DNA of 64,000 nt, taken from the IMG/VR virus record IMGVR_UViG_3300031787_005083, positions 1 to 64,000 of that record; one strand, given 5' to 3'. This document shows, one piece after another, positions 53,941-63,700 of the stretch (its first letter is position 1; each line of letters begins with the position of its first letter). The DNA is from a virus. The position numbers were made by a program, and so were the translations under genes. The notes beneath the pieces are model-generated. The model was not told the DNA's origin, made no database searches, and was given only the letters and a program-made list of their open reading frames with translations.

Positions 53941-54269
53941 TATGTAATCTCCACATAGCTTACAATAACATCAACTGAGTCATCTAAGTTTGACGATACT
54001 AGTAATCTATTATTAGGTGCTAATACTAATTTTTCACCTGTTGATACTGCTCGCAAACTAGATCCTGCAGGAAGTATTGAATCTTTTAAATAATAACCAG
54101 CCACACTTGTGTCATCTTCTACTAAAACATTTACATAAACAAATGTTTCTGTTAAATTAGTAAAACTTAATCCTAACACTGTAACTCTAGTTGTAGGCAG
54201 AGTTTCGTATATTAGTACTGGAACAATTCCAACGTTTTTAATTACAGTATTTTTAAGTATTGTTGCCAT
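53940..54269 (-). CDS. Small beta-rich virion protein (109 aa)
   Basis: Similar in layout to the 106-aa protein at 40525 (see the shared DSILPAGSS/EVLPGGV and DVIVSYVE/DVVVYGIE positions). It starts MATILKNTVIKNVGIVPVLI. It lies six bases after the 2108-aa gene and overlaps the 125-aa gene by one base, so it belongs to the fibre operon. Accessory subunit is an inference. Confidence 0.75.
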   Translation of the reverse strand: MATILKNTVIKNVGIVPVLIYETLPTTRVTVLGLSFTNLTETFVYVNVLVEDDTSVAGYYLKDSILPAGSSLRAVSTGEKLVLAPNNRLLVSSNLDDSVDVIVSYVEIT

Positions 54270-54275
54270 TTGTCT

Positions 54276-57200
54276 TTATCCAAAAATTAAAACTTTTTCA
54301 ATTGCTATACCTTCTGCATCCGCAAAGCTGATACCACCGCTTGCGCCTGCTACTGATACCCAAGTTGTTCCATCGTATAATTCAACTCGTTTATCAGAAG
54401 TATTATATCTAACCATTCCTGTTACACCTGATGGACGAGTACTGTTATCTCCAACTGGCAGCACTACTCCGTACGGATCTGTAAATTCAAAATATCCTGT
54501 ACCAGTAGTTTGTAAAATTGTATTGCTGCCAGAAACTGTATTTGTTATTCTGTTGTCTTGGAATGCAAAATTTTCAAATCTAACTCTACCGGTACCATTT
54601 GCAGAAAGTACTAAATCTGTATTTGGTGTAATAGTACTTATCACATTTCCATCTACCTGGATAGCATCTACGACTACTTGAGGTGCATTAAGTCTAATGG
54701 TGTTTATGTCTACTATGGTATTATTTTGAACAATGAATCTTATAGTGTTATCGTTAGCACCTTCTGTTAATTCTGCTGTGACTTTGGTATCGCCGTCAAC
54801 ATCTACTACACCATGTAACTGAATCCAATTTGTACCGTTATACCCTTCAAATCTTGCCAATTCACTGTTGAACCTAATTTGTCCGGCAACTGCTGCGGGG
54901 CGTTGTAATATTGTTCCAGCTGGCAATTTAATAGCACCTGTACTATCAATTATTACTGATCCACCTGCTGGAGCTATTGTAAAATTGCTTACAGAACTAA
55001 TAGTTGCATTGTTGATGCTAAAATCATCAATTACTATTGATCCAGTTCCGTTTGCACGTAACTCTAAATTTGAGTTAGATGTTGTAGTTGTGATAAAGTT
55101 ATCATCAATTAGTATATCGCCAGTAGTAAAATTATTAGCAGTAATAGTACCGGTGCTGGTAATGTTACCTGTAGTAATTGTTCCAATAACGGTTAGATCA
55201 TTTGATATAACAACATCATTATTTGGAATAGAAATTATACCAGTGCCGTTAGCACGTAGTTCTAAATTAGAATTACTATCAGTAGTAGTAATTACGTTTC
55301 CGCTAATTTGAATATTTTCAAACTGTGCGCTTGCACTAACTGTAACAGTTCCTGTGGTTGCAAAGTTGCCAGTTATATTGATATTACCTGTTTGTGTTAC
55401 TGCACCTGTGTGAGTAATTGTTCCTATTATGGTTATATCTTCTAGATCTGTGTTGCCATTAACTGTTAAATTCTGCTCAATGATAACATTGTTACTAGGT
55501 ACTACTACTTCGCCTGTTCCGTTAGCACGTAGTTCTAGATCTGAATTAGGTGTAGTAGTTATGATAAAATTATCATCAATTAGTATATCGCCTGTACTAA
55601 ATCTATTAGCAGTAATAGTGCCAGCACTATTGATATCCCCTACAGTAATTGTACCATCAACAAATAAGTCGTTTGATATAACAACATCATTGTTTGGAAC
55701 TATTACTTCGCCTGTACCTGCGGCTCTTAGTTCTAAGTCTGAATTACTATCAGTGGTAGTAATTACATTATTATTAATTTGAATATTTTCAAATTGCGCA
55801 GAAGCACTAATTGTTACTGTTCCAGAAATACTATAATCGCCAGTTAGTGAAATATTTCCAACCTGCGTTACATTACCAGTATGTACAAGTGTGCCTTGAA
55901 TTGTTGTGTCGTCTAAATCAGTATCGCCATTAACTGTTAAGTCTTGGCCTAATACAACATCGTTTGTAGGCATAACAACATTGCCTGTGCCATTAGCACG
56001 TAATTCTAGATCTGAATTAGAAAGTGTTGTTGTGATTATATTGTTATCAATTAATATATTACCAGTGCTGAACTGATTTGCTGTAATTGTTCCTGTTGTA
56101 GTTAAATTGTTTGCATTAATATCTGCTACAACAGTTAAATCATTTGTTATCTGAACATTGTTGTTAGGAACAAGAATTACACCTGTGCCATTAGCACGTA
56201 GTTCTAGATCAGTGTTGGAAGTAGTAGTTGTAATAAAATTATTATCAATTCTAATTTCTTCAAACTGTGCATATTCTGCAATAGATAACGAACCGTTTAT
56301 AGTAACATCACCAATTATGTCATAATTACCTGTTTGTGTTGTGTTACCATTAACTGTTAAAATGCCGGTTACGTCAACATCGCCTAGAGTAGATTCGCCA
56401 ATAACTGTAAGTTCGTTATTAATTAATACGTTGTTGTTAGGAACAAGAATTACACCTGTGCCATTAGCACGTAGTTCTAGATCTGTATTACTTACTGTCG
56501 TTGTGATATAGTTATTAGATATAGAAATATTATCTACTGTTACGTTATTAACAAAAATATTTGACCAACGTAGCGCGGCTGTACCTAAACTGTAAACACT
56601 GTCCTGAGCAGGTATAATATCAGAATCAATGCCTGCTATAAATTGAATTGTGTCAGTGGGTGCATCACCTATAGTAATGTTTCCGCCAATTGATACATTG
56701 CCAGTTACATCAAGGTTGCCTGTAATAGTTACATTATTGTTTAGATTGATTTCATTTGAAGCTGCAACAATGTTAACATTGCCAGAGAGACTTTCAACAG
56801 TGTTTCCACTAATGCGTAGATTGCCTGTGTCAATTCGTGTACCGTCAATAAAAGTTATATTAGAACCGTCTGTAAATGTTACTCCAGATTCCGATACGTT
56901 AAAATTTGAAACAGTCAGTTCAACTGTTCCTGTATCCTGATTAACATAAAACAAATCACCAACTCTAAAGTCACCTTTGTGGTCTACAGAATTGTAGCGT
57001 ATTTTAGCACCGTTAGTTTCTACTACTTCGTTGTCTTGTATTACAGTAATAGGATCATTAGTAACTTCTTTACCGTTGCCAATATATGCTAGATTTTGAC
57101 CTATAGCATACATTAAAACACCAGGGCCGTCACCAACTAATCCAAAGTTACCGTATACAGACGCTGATCCAATTAATCTAACTTCTGCTCCAAAGTCTGT

Positions 57201-60200
57201 AAAATCAGTTAGGGTAATATACTGTGCTGTGGCACCGCCTGAGAATCTAATGTCTTGTGCATAAACAACATCATCTTCAAATGTTGTCGAATTGTTTGCA
57301 CCGTCAAAGCGAGCCATTAAAACTGTGTCAGCGGTAACTAATGCACGAGTAGTTGGTGCTGTAAAAGTAGTTGTATAGAGACCAACTCCTTTAATAATTC
57401 TTAAATCGTCAATATATCCGCTAAAAGAAGTGAGCCCAACAAACGAGGCACCTAATACTAAGGGTTTTGTAGTTCCGTAATCAGTTGTATCAACATAAGT
57501 ATTAGTTGACACAACTCCATTAATAAAAAATCTAGTTACGCCACTAACACGAGAGATAGCAAGATGATTCCAAGCATTAAGTGTATGAGTATTGCTAGAT
57601 GTTAATACAAACACTCCGTTTACAAATAATCTTAAATTATTTGCGGAGTTAGACTGAACCATAATTGAATTCTGAGTCGACGTTGTTCTAGTATCAATTA
57701 AAATTTGCGAAAGTGAGGCTGTTTTATAGAACCATCCATCGATTGTGAAGTCTCCCGTGCCAAACCCAAAATCTATTGTACTTTGAATACTAGCATAATC
57801 TCCTGTGCCGTCTAGGGCAAGACTTGATGTACCAAACTTTTTAACTGCTGTACTTAGTTTAGCATCTCCGTTGGCTGCGATAGTTTTGCCGCCTCGTTCT
57901 GCGGCTGTTTCAAATCCTAACTGTTTGCCGTCAATGAATATTTTTCCGGTGCCATCAATACTAGCAATAGCTGCGCTTCCTAAAAGTGTAACACCATCAC
58001 TGTCGTAGTAACTGATAGTTTGTCCAGTAGTAATTGACCCTGCTAATCCGTCTACTCGTATTGCTGTTTCACCCTGGCCTTTAAGACCACTTACTCCATC
58101 TACTGCATATAATCCTCTGTTAGCAAAATATGTAAACGAATTTAACCACTCAACCCTAACGCCGTTGGTCATTACTATAGCGTCAACTCCAGGTGTTATA
58201 AATGTACAACTGTGAAATAAACATGCTGCTTCGTTGCTGAGAATGTTTGCTACTGCACCGTCTAGATATGCGCCTCTACCAGCATTACCTGCGTTAAATC
58301 CTCTCGGGTCTTCTAGTGTAGTTACGCTACCTTTGGTAATTACACTGATGTTTTTAATGTATGGACTGCGACTAGTTACTGTAAACCCAGGTGCATATTT
58401 AAATGCAAATCCGGTTTCTACTGCGCCTGTTAAATTATAAATGTATGTTTTACCTGATTCAGTACCGCCGGCATCATCCTCAAGATAGGCGCTAACTACG
58501 GCATAGTTACCTGATATTGCAACTGATGCAGCAAAGAAATCACCTGCACTTGTACCAAAAGCATTAGGGTTATTAATAGTTTGTATTAGCTGTCCGCTTA
58601 TAGTACTGAAAATATATGCTTTGCCTGAACCTCCGCCACCAGCATCATCTTCTCCGTATGCGCCAACTATAGCATAGTTACCTGATATTGCAACTGACCA
58701 GCCAAAGAAATCACTAGCACTTGTACCAAAAGCATTGGGGTTATTTAGGGTATGTACTAGGGCACCCGTGGTTACATTAAAGATATAGGCTTTGCCTGAA
58801 TCGCCGCCGGTGCCGCCTGCGTCATCCTCTTGATAGGCACCAACTATAGCATAGTTACCTGATATTGCAACATTCCGTCCAAACAAGTCACCAGCACTTG
58901 AACTAAAAGGATTTGGATTGTTTAATGTGAATAGTAATGCGCCGGTAGTTACATTGTAGATATAGGCTTTGCCTGAATTTCCACCATTGGCGTCATCTTC
59001 TAGCCAGGCGGTAACTATAGCATAGTTACCTGATATTCCTACTGCGATACCAAAGGCATCACTCGCACTTGTACTGTAGGCATTGGGGTTATCTAGGGTA
59101 TGTACTAGGGCACCCGTGGTTACATTAAAGATATAGGCTTTGCCTGAATCAGCGCCGCCAATTTGATCTTCTGCATAGGCACCAACTATGGCAAAATTAT
59201 CTGATATGCTAACTGAAAAACCAAAGCCATCACCTGCACTTGTACTGTAGGCATTGGGATTGTTTAATGTGTGTACTAGGGCGCCTGTAGCTACATTAAA
59301 GATATAGGCTTTGCCTGAACCTCCGCCACCGGCATCATCTTCTGCATTTGCCCCAACTATAGCATAGTTATTTGAGATTGCTACTGCGCCGCCAAAGGTG
59401 TCGGCGCCACTTGTACTGTAGGCATTAGGATTATTTAATGTATGTACTAAAGCCCCAGTTGTTGCATTAAAAATATAGGCTTTGCCTGATTCAGTGCCGC
59501 CTGCGTCATCTTCTTGCAAAGCGCCGACTATAACATAATTACCTGATACAGCAACTGGGTAACCAAAGAAATCATTAAGACTTGTACCAAAGGGAGTTGG
59601 ATTGTTAATTACACTAGATAACGTGATTTCTGCTGTTGAGCTACTATAAAAGTCAGCTATTGTTATATCTTCAACTGTTGTTTCGCCGTTTAGTAAAAAT
59701 GCATCATTAAATTGTGTACCTACAGTAGGAACAATTTTTACTGAACGTAGGCCTTGGCCTTTAACTGTTACACCTACTGGTATTGTTAAAGGAAATATTT
59801 CTGTGTATACACCAGGATAGATATGTACTGTGTCGCCTGTTGTAGCTACGCTAAGTGCATGCTTCACTGACGCAAAAGGCGCTTGAGGATGATCACCAGG
59901 TGATGCGTTGTTGCCGTTTTCTGCAACATAATAAATATTACCTTGGCGCAATACTAAATCAATTCCAGCAACTGACAGGTCTGTTGAATTAATAGTTGAT
60001 GCTACTAGATTATTAACATAAACATCTTGCCAGCGTTTGCTGGTAGTACCTAGGTCATATGTTACATTTACGTCTGGAATTATATCAGATGCAACTTCAG
60101 CATTAAATACTACATTGTCAGTGTCTGCATCACCGATCGTTACGGTTCCGTCTGCACTAATATTTCCAGTTGCATGAATATTTCCAGTAACATTCATGTT

Positions 60201-60602
60201 TGCATAAACATGTACTTCGCCGGTTCCGTTTGGACGTAATTCTAAGTTTGCGTTTGAGCTATTGGTGCTAATAACATTGCCTTCAATGTCGATTGAATCA
60301 ACACGAAGTTTGTTATTGTAAATGATGTTGTCAAATGTACCTAATCTTAGATACTGTTGATCAGTACTAATAGTATTGCCTTCAATATTGACATCTGCGA
60401 TGTCTGCTCTATTGTCAACTATTAGTGTTGTTGTTTTTGTTGTACCGTTTATTTGTAGTTCGTGCGTAGGAGCTACGGTTTTGATGCCGATGCGTTGATT
60501 AACAACATCAAGATATAGTAGATCTGTCTCAAAGGCAATATTAATCCCGTTTCTAACGAGATTTTCCTTTAAGAGTGGACCCGAAATACGACCAATCGCC
60601 AT
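54276..60602 (-). CDS. Giant fibre protein C with inserted FG-GAP propeller and LamG domain (2108 aa)
   Basis: Starts MAIGRISGPLLKENLVRNG. Residues 1-215 are repeats like those at the C-terminus. A beta-helix begins at 222 (NIYYVAENGNNASPGD, TVHIYPGVYTE). Residues 331-727 are seven FG-GAP-like repeats of about 57 aa (VAISGNYAIVGA, GKAYIFNVTTGALV), matching a seven-bladed propeller. The helix resumes (TVTSRSPYIKNI). A LamG/concanavalin-like domain lies at about 912-1105 (KKFGTSSLALDGTGDY, AWNHLAISR, YIDDLRI). After GSASVYGN and DHKGDFRVGDLF come many copies of the ITTTxSNSDLELRANGTG repeat (1200-1950), then RPSGVTGMVRYNT. The domains suggest sugar or receptor binding. A late promoter, a structured leader and AGGAGA precede it. 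Confidence 0.9.
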   Translation of the reverse strand: MAIGRISGPLLKENLVRNGINIAFETDLLYLDVVNQRIGIKTVAPTHELQINGTTKTTTLIVDNRADIADVNIEGNTISTDQQYLRLGTFDNIIYNNKLRVDSIDIEGNVISTNSSNANLELRPNGTGEVHVYANMNVTGNIHATGNISADGTVTIGDADTDNVVFNAEVASDIIPDVNVTYDLGTTSKRWQDVYVNNLVASTINSTDLSVAGIDLVLRQGNIYYVAENGNNASPGDHPQAPFASVKHALSVATTGDTVHIYPGVYTEIFPLTIPVGVTVKGQGLRSVKIVPTVGTQFNDAFLLNGETTVEDITIADFYSSSTAEITLSSVINNPTPFGTSLNDFFGYPVAVSGNYVIVGALQEDDAGGTESGKAYIFNATTGALVHTLNNPNAYSTSGADTFGGAVAISNNYAIVGANAEDDAGGGGSGKAYIFNVATGALVHTLNNPNAYSTSAGDGFGFSVSISDNFAIVGAYAEDQIGGADSGKAYIFNVTTGALVHTLDNPNAYSTSASDAFGIAVGISGNYAIVTAWLEDDANGGNSGKAYIYNVTTGALLFTLNNPNPFSSSAGDLFGRNVAISGNYAIVGAYQEDDAGGTGGDSGKAYIFNVTTGALVHTLNNPNAFGTSASDFFGWSVAISGNYAIVGAYGEDDAGGGGSGKAYIFSTISGQLIQTINNPNAFGTSAGDFFAASVAISGNYAVVSAYLEDDAGGTESGKTYIYNLTGAVETGFAFKYAPGFTVTSRSPYIKNISVITKGSVTTLEDPRGFNAGNAGRGAYLDGAVANILSNEAACLFHSCTFITPGVDAIVMTNGVRVEWLNSFTYFANRGLYAVDGVSGLKGQGETAIRVDGLAGSITTGQTISYYDSDGVTLLGSAAIASIDGTGKIFIDGKQLGFETAAERGGKTIAANGDAKLSTAVKKFGTSSLALDGTGDYASIQSTIDFGFGTGDFTIDGWFYKTASLSQILIDTRTTSTQNSIMVQSNSANNLRLFVNGVFVLTSSNTHTLNAWNHLAISRVSGVTRFFINGVVSTNTYVDTTDYGTTKPLVLGASFVGLTSFSGYIDDLRIIKGVGLYTTTFTAPTTRALVTADTVLMARFDGANNSTTFEDDVVYAQDIRFSGGATAQYITLTDFTDFGAEVRLIGSASVYGNFGLVGDGPGVLMYAIGQNLAYIGNGKEVTNDPITVIQDNEVVETNGAKIRYNSVDHKGDFRVGDLFYVNQDTGTVELTVSNFNVSESGVTFTDGSNITFIDGTRIDTGNLRISGNTVESLSGNVNIVAASNEINLNNNVTITGNLDVTGNVSIGGNITIGDAPTDTIQFIAGIDSDIIPAQDSVYSLGTAALRWSNIFVNNVTVDNISISNNYITTTVSNTDLELRANGTGVILVPNNNVLINNELTVIGESTLGDVDVTGILTVNGNTTQTGNYDIIGDVTINGSLSIAEYAQFEEIRIDNNFITTTTSNTDLELRANGTGVILVPNNNVQITNDLTVVADINANNLTTTGTITANQFSTGNILIDNNIITTTLSNSDLELRANGTGNVVMPTNDVVLGQDLTVNGDTDLDDTTIQGTLVHTGNVTQVGNISLTGDYSISGTVTISASAQFENIQINNNVITTTDSNSDLELRAAGTGEVIVPNNDVVISNDLFVDGTITVGDINSAGTITANRFSTGDILIDDNFIITTTPNSDLELRANGTGEVVVPSNNVIIEQNLTVNGNTDLEDITIIGTITHTGAVTQTGNINITGNFATTGTVTVSASAQFENIQISGNVITTTDSNSNLELRANGTGIISIPNNDVVISNDLTVIGTITTGNITSTGTITANNFTTGDILIDDNFITTTTSNSNLELRANGTGSIVIDDFSINNATISSVSNFTIAPAGGSVIIDSTGAIKLPAGTILQRPAAVAGQIRFNSELARFEGYNGTNWIQLHGVVDVDGDTKVTAELTEGANDNTIRFIVQNNTIVDINTIRLNAPQVVVDAIQVDGNVISTITPNTDLVLSANGTGRVRFENFAFQDNRITNTVSGSNTILQTTGTGYFEFTDPYGVVLPVGDNSTRPSGVTGMVRYNTSDKRVELYDGTTWVSVAGASGGISFADAEGIAIEKVLIFG
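58421..59612 (-). repeat. Seven tandem repeats coding the FG-GAP blades
   Basis: Seven imperfect units of about 170 bases, visible as recurring GGCTTTGCCTGA and CATAGTTACCTGATAT on the plus strand at regular spacing. They code for the blades in giant protein C. Units 1 to 3 and 5 to 6 are especially alike, so copy number could change by slippage or recombination. Confidence 0.85.
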
Positions 60603-60618
60603 CTCTTCTCCTCACACG

Positions 60619-60703
60619 GGGATCCTGTCCCTCTAGCCTAATTTACAGCTTGCGCTCTTTGCTGGCTAACCACAGTATATCCTGCAATGTGCGGTCTCAC
60701 ATT
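60619..60703 (-). other. Structured 5' leader of giant protein C
   Basis: The transcript predicted from the late box would start near 60708. It would carry a six-pair hairpin at its very 5' end (AATGTG/CACATT, 60686-60703), then a larger TAGCC/GGCTA stem (60634-60638 with 60664-60668) and a small GGGA/TCCC hairpin (60619-60631) just before AGGAGA. It is the longest leader in the window. It may protect the mRNA or tune translation; only the pairing is seen. Confidence 0.45.
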
Positions 60704-60713
60704 ACATTATCAA

Positions 60714-60721
60714 TATTTATC
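60714..60721 (-). promoter_or_regulatory. Late box before giant protein C
   Basis: GATAAATA on the minus strand in the 141-base gap between the two giant genes, about 120 bases before the ATG. Confidence 0.65.
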
Positions 60722-60743
60722 CGTTTAGTAAAATATATTGTTA

Positions 60744-63700
60744 TTAGCCGTATATTAGAGTTTGGATGAACGCTTCGTCTTCCATCTGAGCAACACTGAT
60801 AGAGTCAAACTGACCCGCACTAGATCGCCACTGATCACCTATCCAGGTTTCAAGTGTGTCTGAATCAATATTATGTCGTGTTTGCCCTAGAACCGGGCTT
60901 GCAGGTCTAGACCCAGTATCTCCAGAAGGAAATTTAACGGCTGTGTTCCCTTCAAACACTATCCACTGCTGTCCTGTTCCGCCTAGTCGAGAAGCAGAAT
61001 TAAGTGTAGTAGGAACAATAATATTGCTCTTAATAGTAAACGCTTCGACAAGTAATTCGCCTGAGCCGTCTGCTCGTAATTCTAAATCAGAATTCGATGC
61101 GTTTGTAAAAATTGCATTATTATCAAATACTATGTCGTCAACATCTAATCTATGAGTAATTAATCCGTTAACAGTTACTTGGGCCAGCTGTACTGTATTA
61201 ATTGTTAAATTTAAAGTATTATTAGTAGGATGTGCTACTAGGTTAGTTCTGCGATCGCTAGAGTAAACACCGTTAAATGTTATAGTGTTAGACAGACCGC
61301 GAGCTTCAAATACATTATTAGAAGTATCAAATCTTAAATCCCCTACGGTGTTTGATTGTTGTAGTGTAGTACCACTTGGTAACTTAACTGCTCCTGTAGA
61401 ATTAATTGTAATATTTTCTGTTGGTGCAAATGTTATATTTCCGCTTCTAGTTCCTAGTCTATCCGTATTTACAAATACATTTTCTAACAGTACATCACCT
61501 GCACTATTAGCACGTAATTCTAAGTTTGAGTTTGTATTAGTAGTAGTAATAACATTATCAAAAATTTGTATGTCGGTGCTACTTTCTAATGCTTCAAGAG
61601 CAAAAGTATTATTGATTGTTAAATTGCTAGTTACTATACTTTGAGCAGTTAGATCCTGTGCAATAAGCAGACTATCATCAAATACAATATCTCCAATGCC
61701 GCTGGCACTTAGTATTAAATTTTCGTTTATGTTAGTGGTTGCAATAAAGTTATCAACAAGTTTTATTGCTTCTAGTTGTACATCGCTTTGAGTTGAAAAC
61801 TGCCCAACTATTAAATTTCCTGTTTGAGAATAATTACCTGTTTGAGTTCTATTACCTGTGTGATTTACAGTCCCGTTAATAATAATATTTTTTAAATTAG
61901 TAGTGCCGTTAACTGTTAGATCTTGATCAAATATAACATCGTTGGTTGGCAATGCAACATCACCTGTTGCACGTAGTTCTAAATCTGAATTAGAAATTGT
62001 TGTTGTGATATAATTGTCGTTGATTTGTATGTTATTAGTTCTAACAATAATATCATCTAAGTCAATGTCTTGATCAATTATAATATCACCAGTAGTTATA
62101 GTTGCAGCAAATAAATTATTTGTTACTCTAACGTTATTATTAGGTACTAGTACTTTTCCAGTTCCACTCGCTCGTAAGTCTAAATCATTATTACCTACTG
62201 TAGGTGTAATAACATTGTCGTCTACTGATATGTCAGAAAATTGTACTGCACTGTTAACAAACATATTTCCGCTTTGTACTAAATTACCTGTTTGAGCGTA
62301 GTTTCCTAGTTGTGTTCTTAATCCTAACTGATCTAGTGTACCTATTACTGTGACATTTTGTAAACTTGTAATGCCGTCTACTGTTAAATCTTGTTCAAAA
62401 ATAACATCACTATTTGGCAATGTTATATCGCCCGAGACAATAATATATGTAAATTTAAAATTGGTAATTCCAGAATCAACTGTTGGGCCACCAAATGCCC
62501 AAGTACCGGTCATTCTATATACGCCACTGCCTTGACTTACCCAACCGCTAGTGGAAGTAAAATTTATTAAATTACCGTATCCAGCAGGGTCTAGCTGTAA
62601 TATTGAACCGCTAGAAACTGTTAGTAGATTATTAAATGCACTAGTGTTTGTCCATGCTGATAATGTTATTTCCAAATAGCTACCGGTAGCCCAGTAATAT
62701 ATTCCCCATGGATCGCCGCCAGTTGGAAATACTGCAAAATCAGTATTGAACCCTGAGCCATTTGCCCAATACGTAATACTACTACTGTTTATAGCACTAA
62801 TTACTAGGTCTAAGTTACCGTTGTTGGTTGTGATATAGTTTTGTGAAATATCAATGTTAGCTACGTCAGCTTTATTAAATTCTACAACATTGGTTATTGC
62901 TATGGTACTGGTATTATAGATATTATCAGCACTTAAACTATTACTTACTAGTACATCGCTAGTAGGAACTAAAATTATTCCAGTAGGTTCTGCACGTAAT
63001 TCTAAGTTTGCATTTGATGAAGTAGTTGTGATAACGTTGTCGTCAACTAAAATTTCTTCAAACTGTACTGCCTCAGTTACTGACAAAAATCCGTCTACTG
63101 TTTGAGACTGTACACTTACATCACCTACAATATTTACAACACCGTTTAAATTTAAATTTGCTACACTGACATTATTGTCTAAAGATGAATTACCTACAAC
63201 TGTTAAGTCATTACTAAATGATACATTGTTACTAGGAATTAAAATACGCCCAGATCCGTTTGCACGTAGTTCTAGATCTGAGTTAGAGTCTTGTGTTTGT
63301 ATTACATTGTCAAAAATTCTAATACTATTAATATTAGCTTCAGATAACCAAACATTTAACCATTGGTTGCTTATTGAACCTAAATTATATTGTGTATCTA
63401 TATTAGGATTAAAGTTTTGTTCAATGTCTATATTAAAATCTACAGTATCAGTATAAGCATTACCAAATAAATTTAATGAGCCGTCAAAATTAAAATTACC
63501 AGTCATTGCTAAATTTTTAGCAACATTTACATCAGAATTGAAATTAATATTTTCACTTGCACTGTCAATATTAAATTCTCCAGATAAACTTTCAACAGTG
63601 TTTCCAGAAATCCTAATGTTTCCTGTATCTATTTTGTCGTAAGTAATAAAAGTAAAATTAGGATCGGTTCCTATTTTCATTTGAGCAAGATTATCAAATG

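Noticed and set aside
36335-54269. A diversity-generating retroelement acting on the adhesin genes
   Set aside because: No reverse transcriptase or template/variable repeat pair with A-biased changes is visible; the gene copies differ as ordinary paralogues.
54990-56560. Regularly spaced short repeats resembling a CRISPR array
   Set aside because: The repeats are imperfect, stay in the reading frame of a giant fibre gene and encode the ITTTxSNSDLELRANGTG protein repeat.
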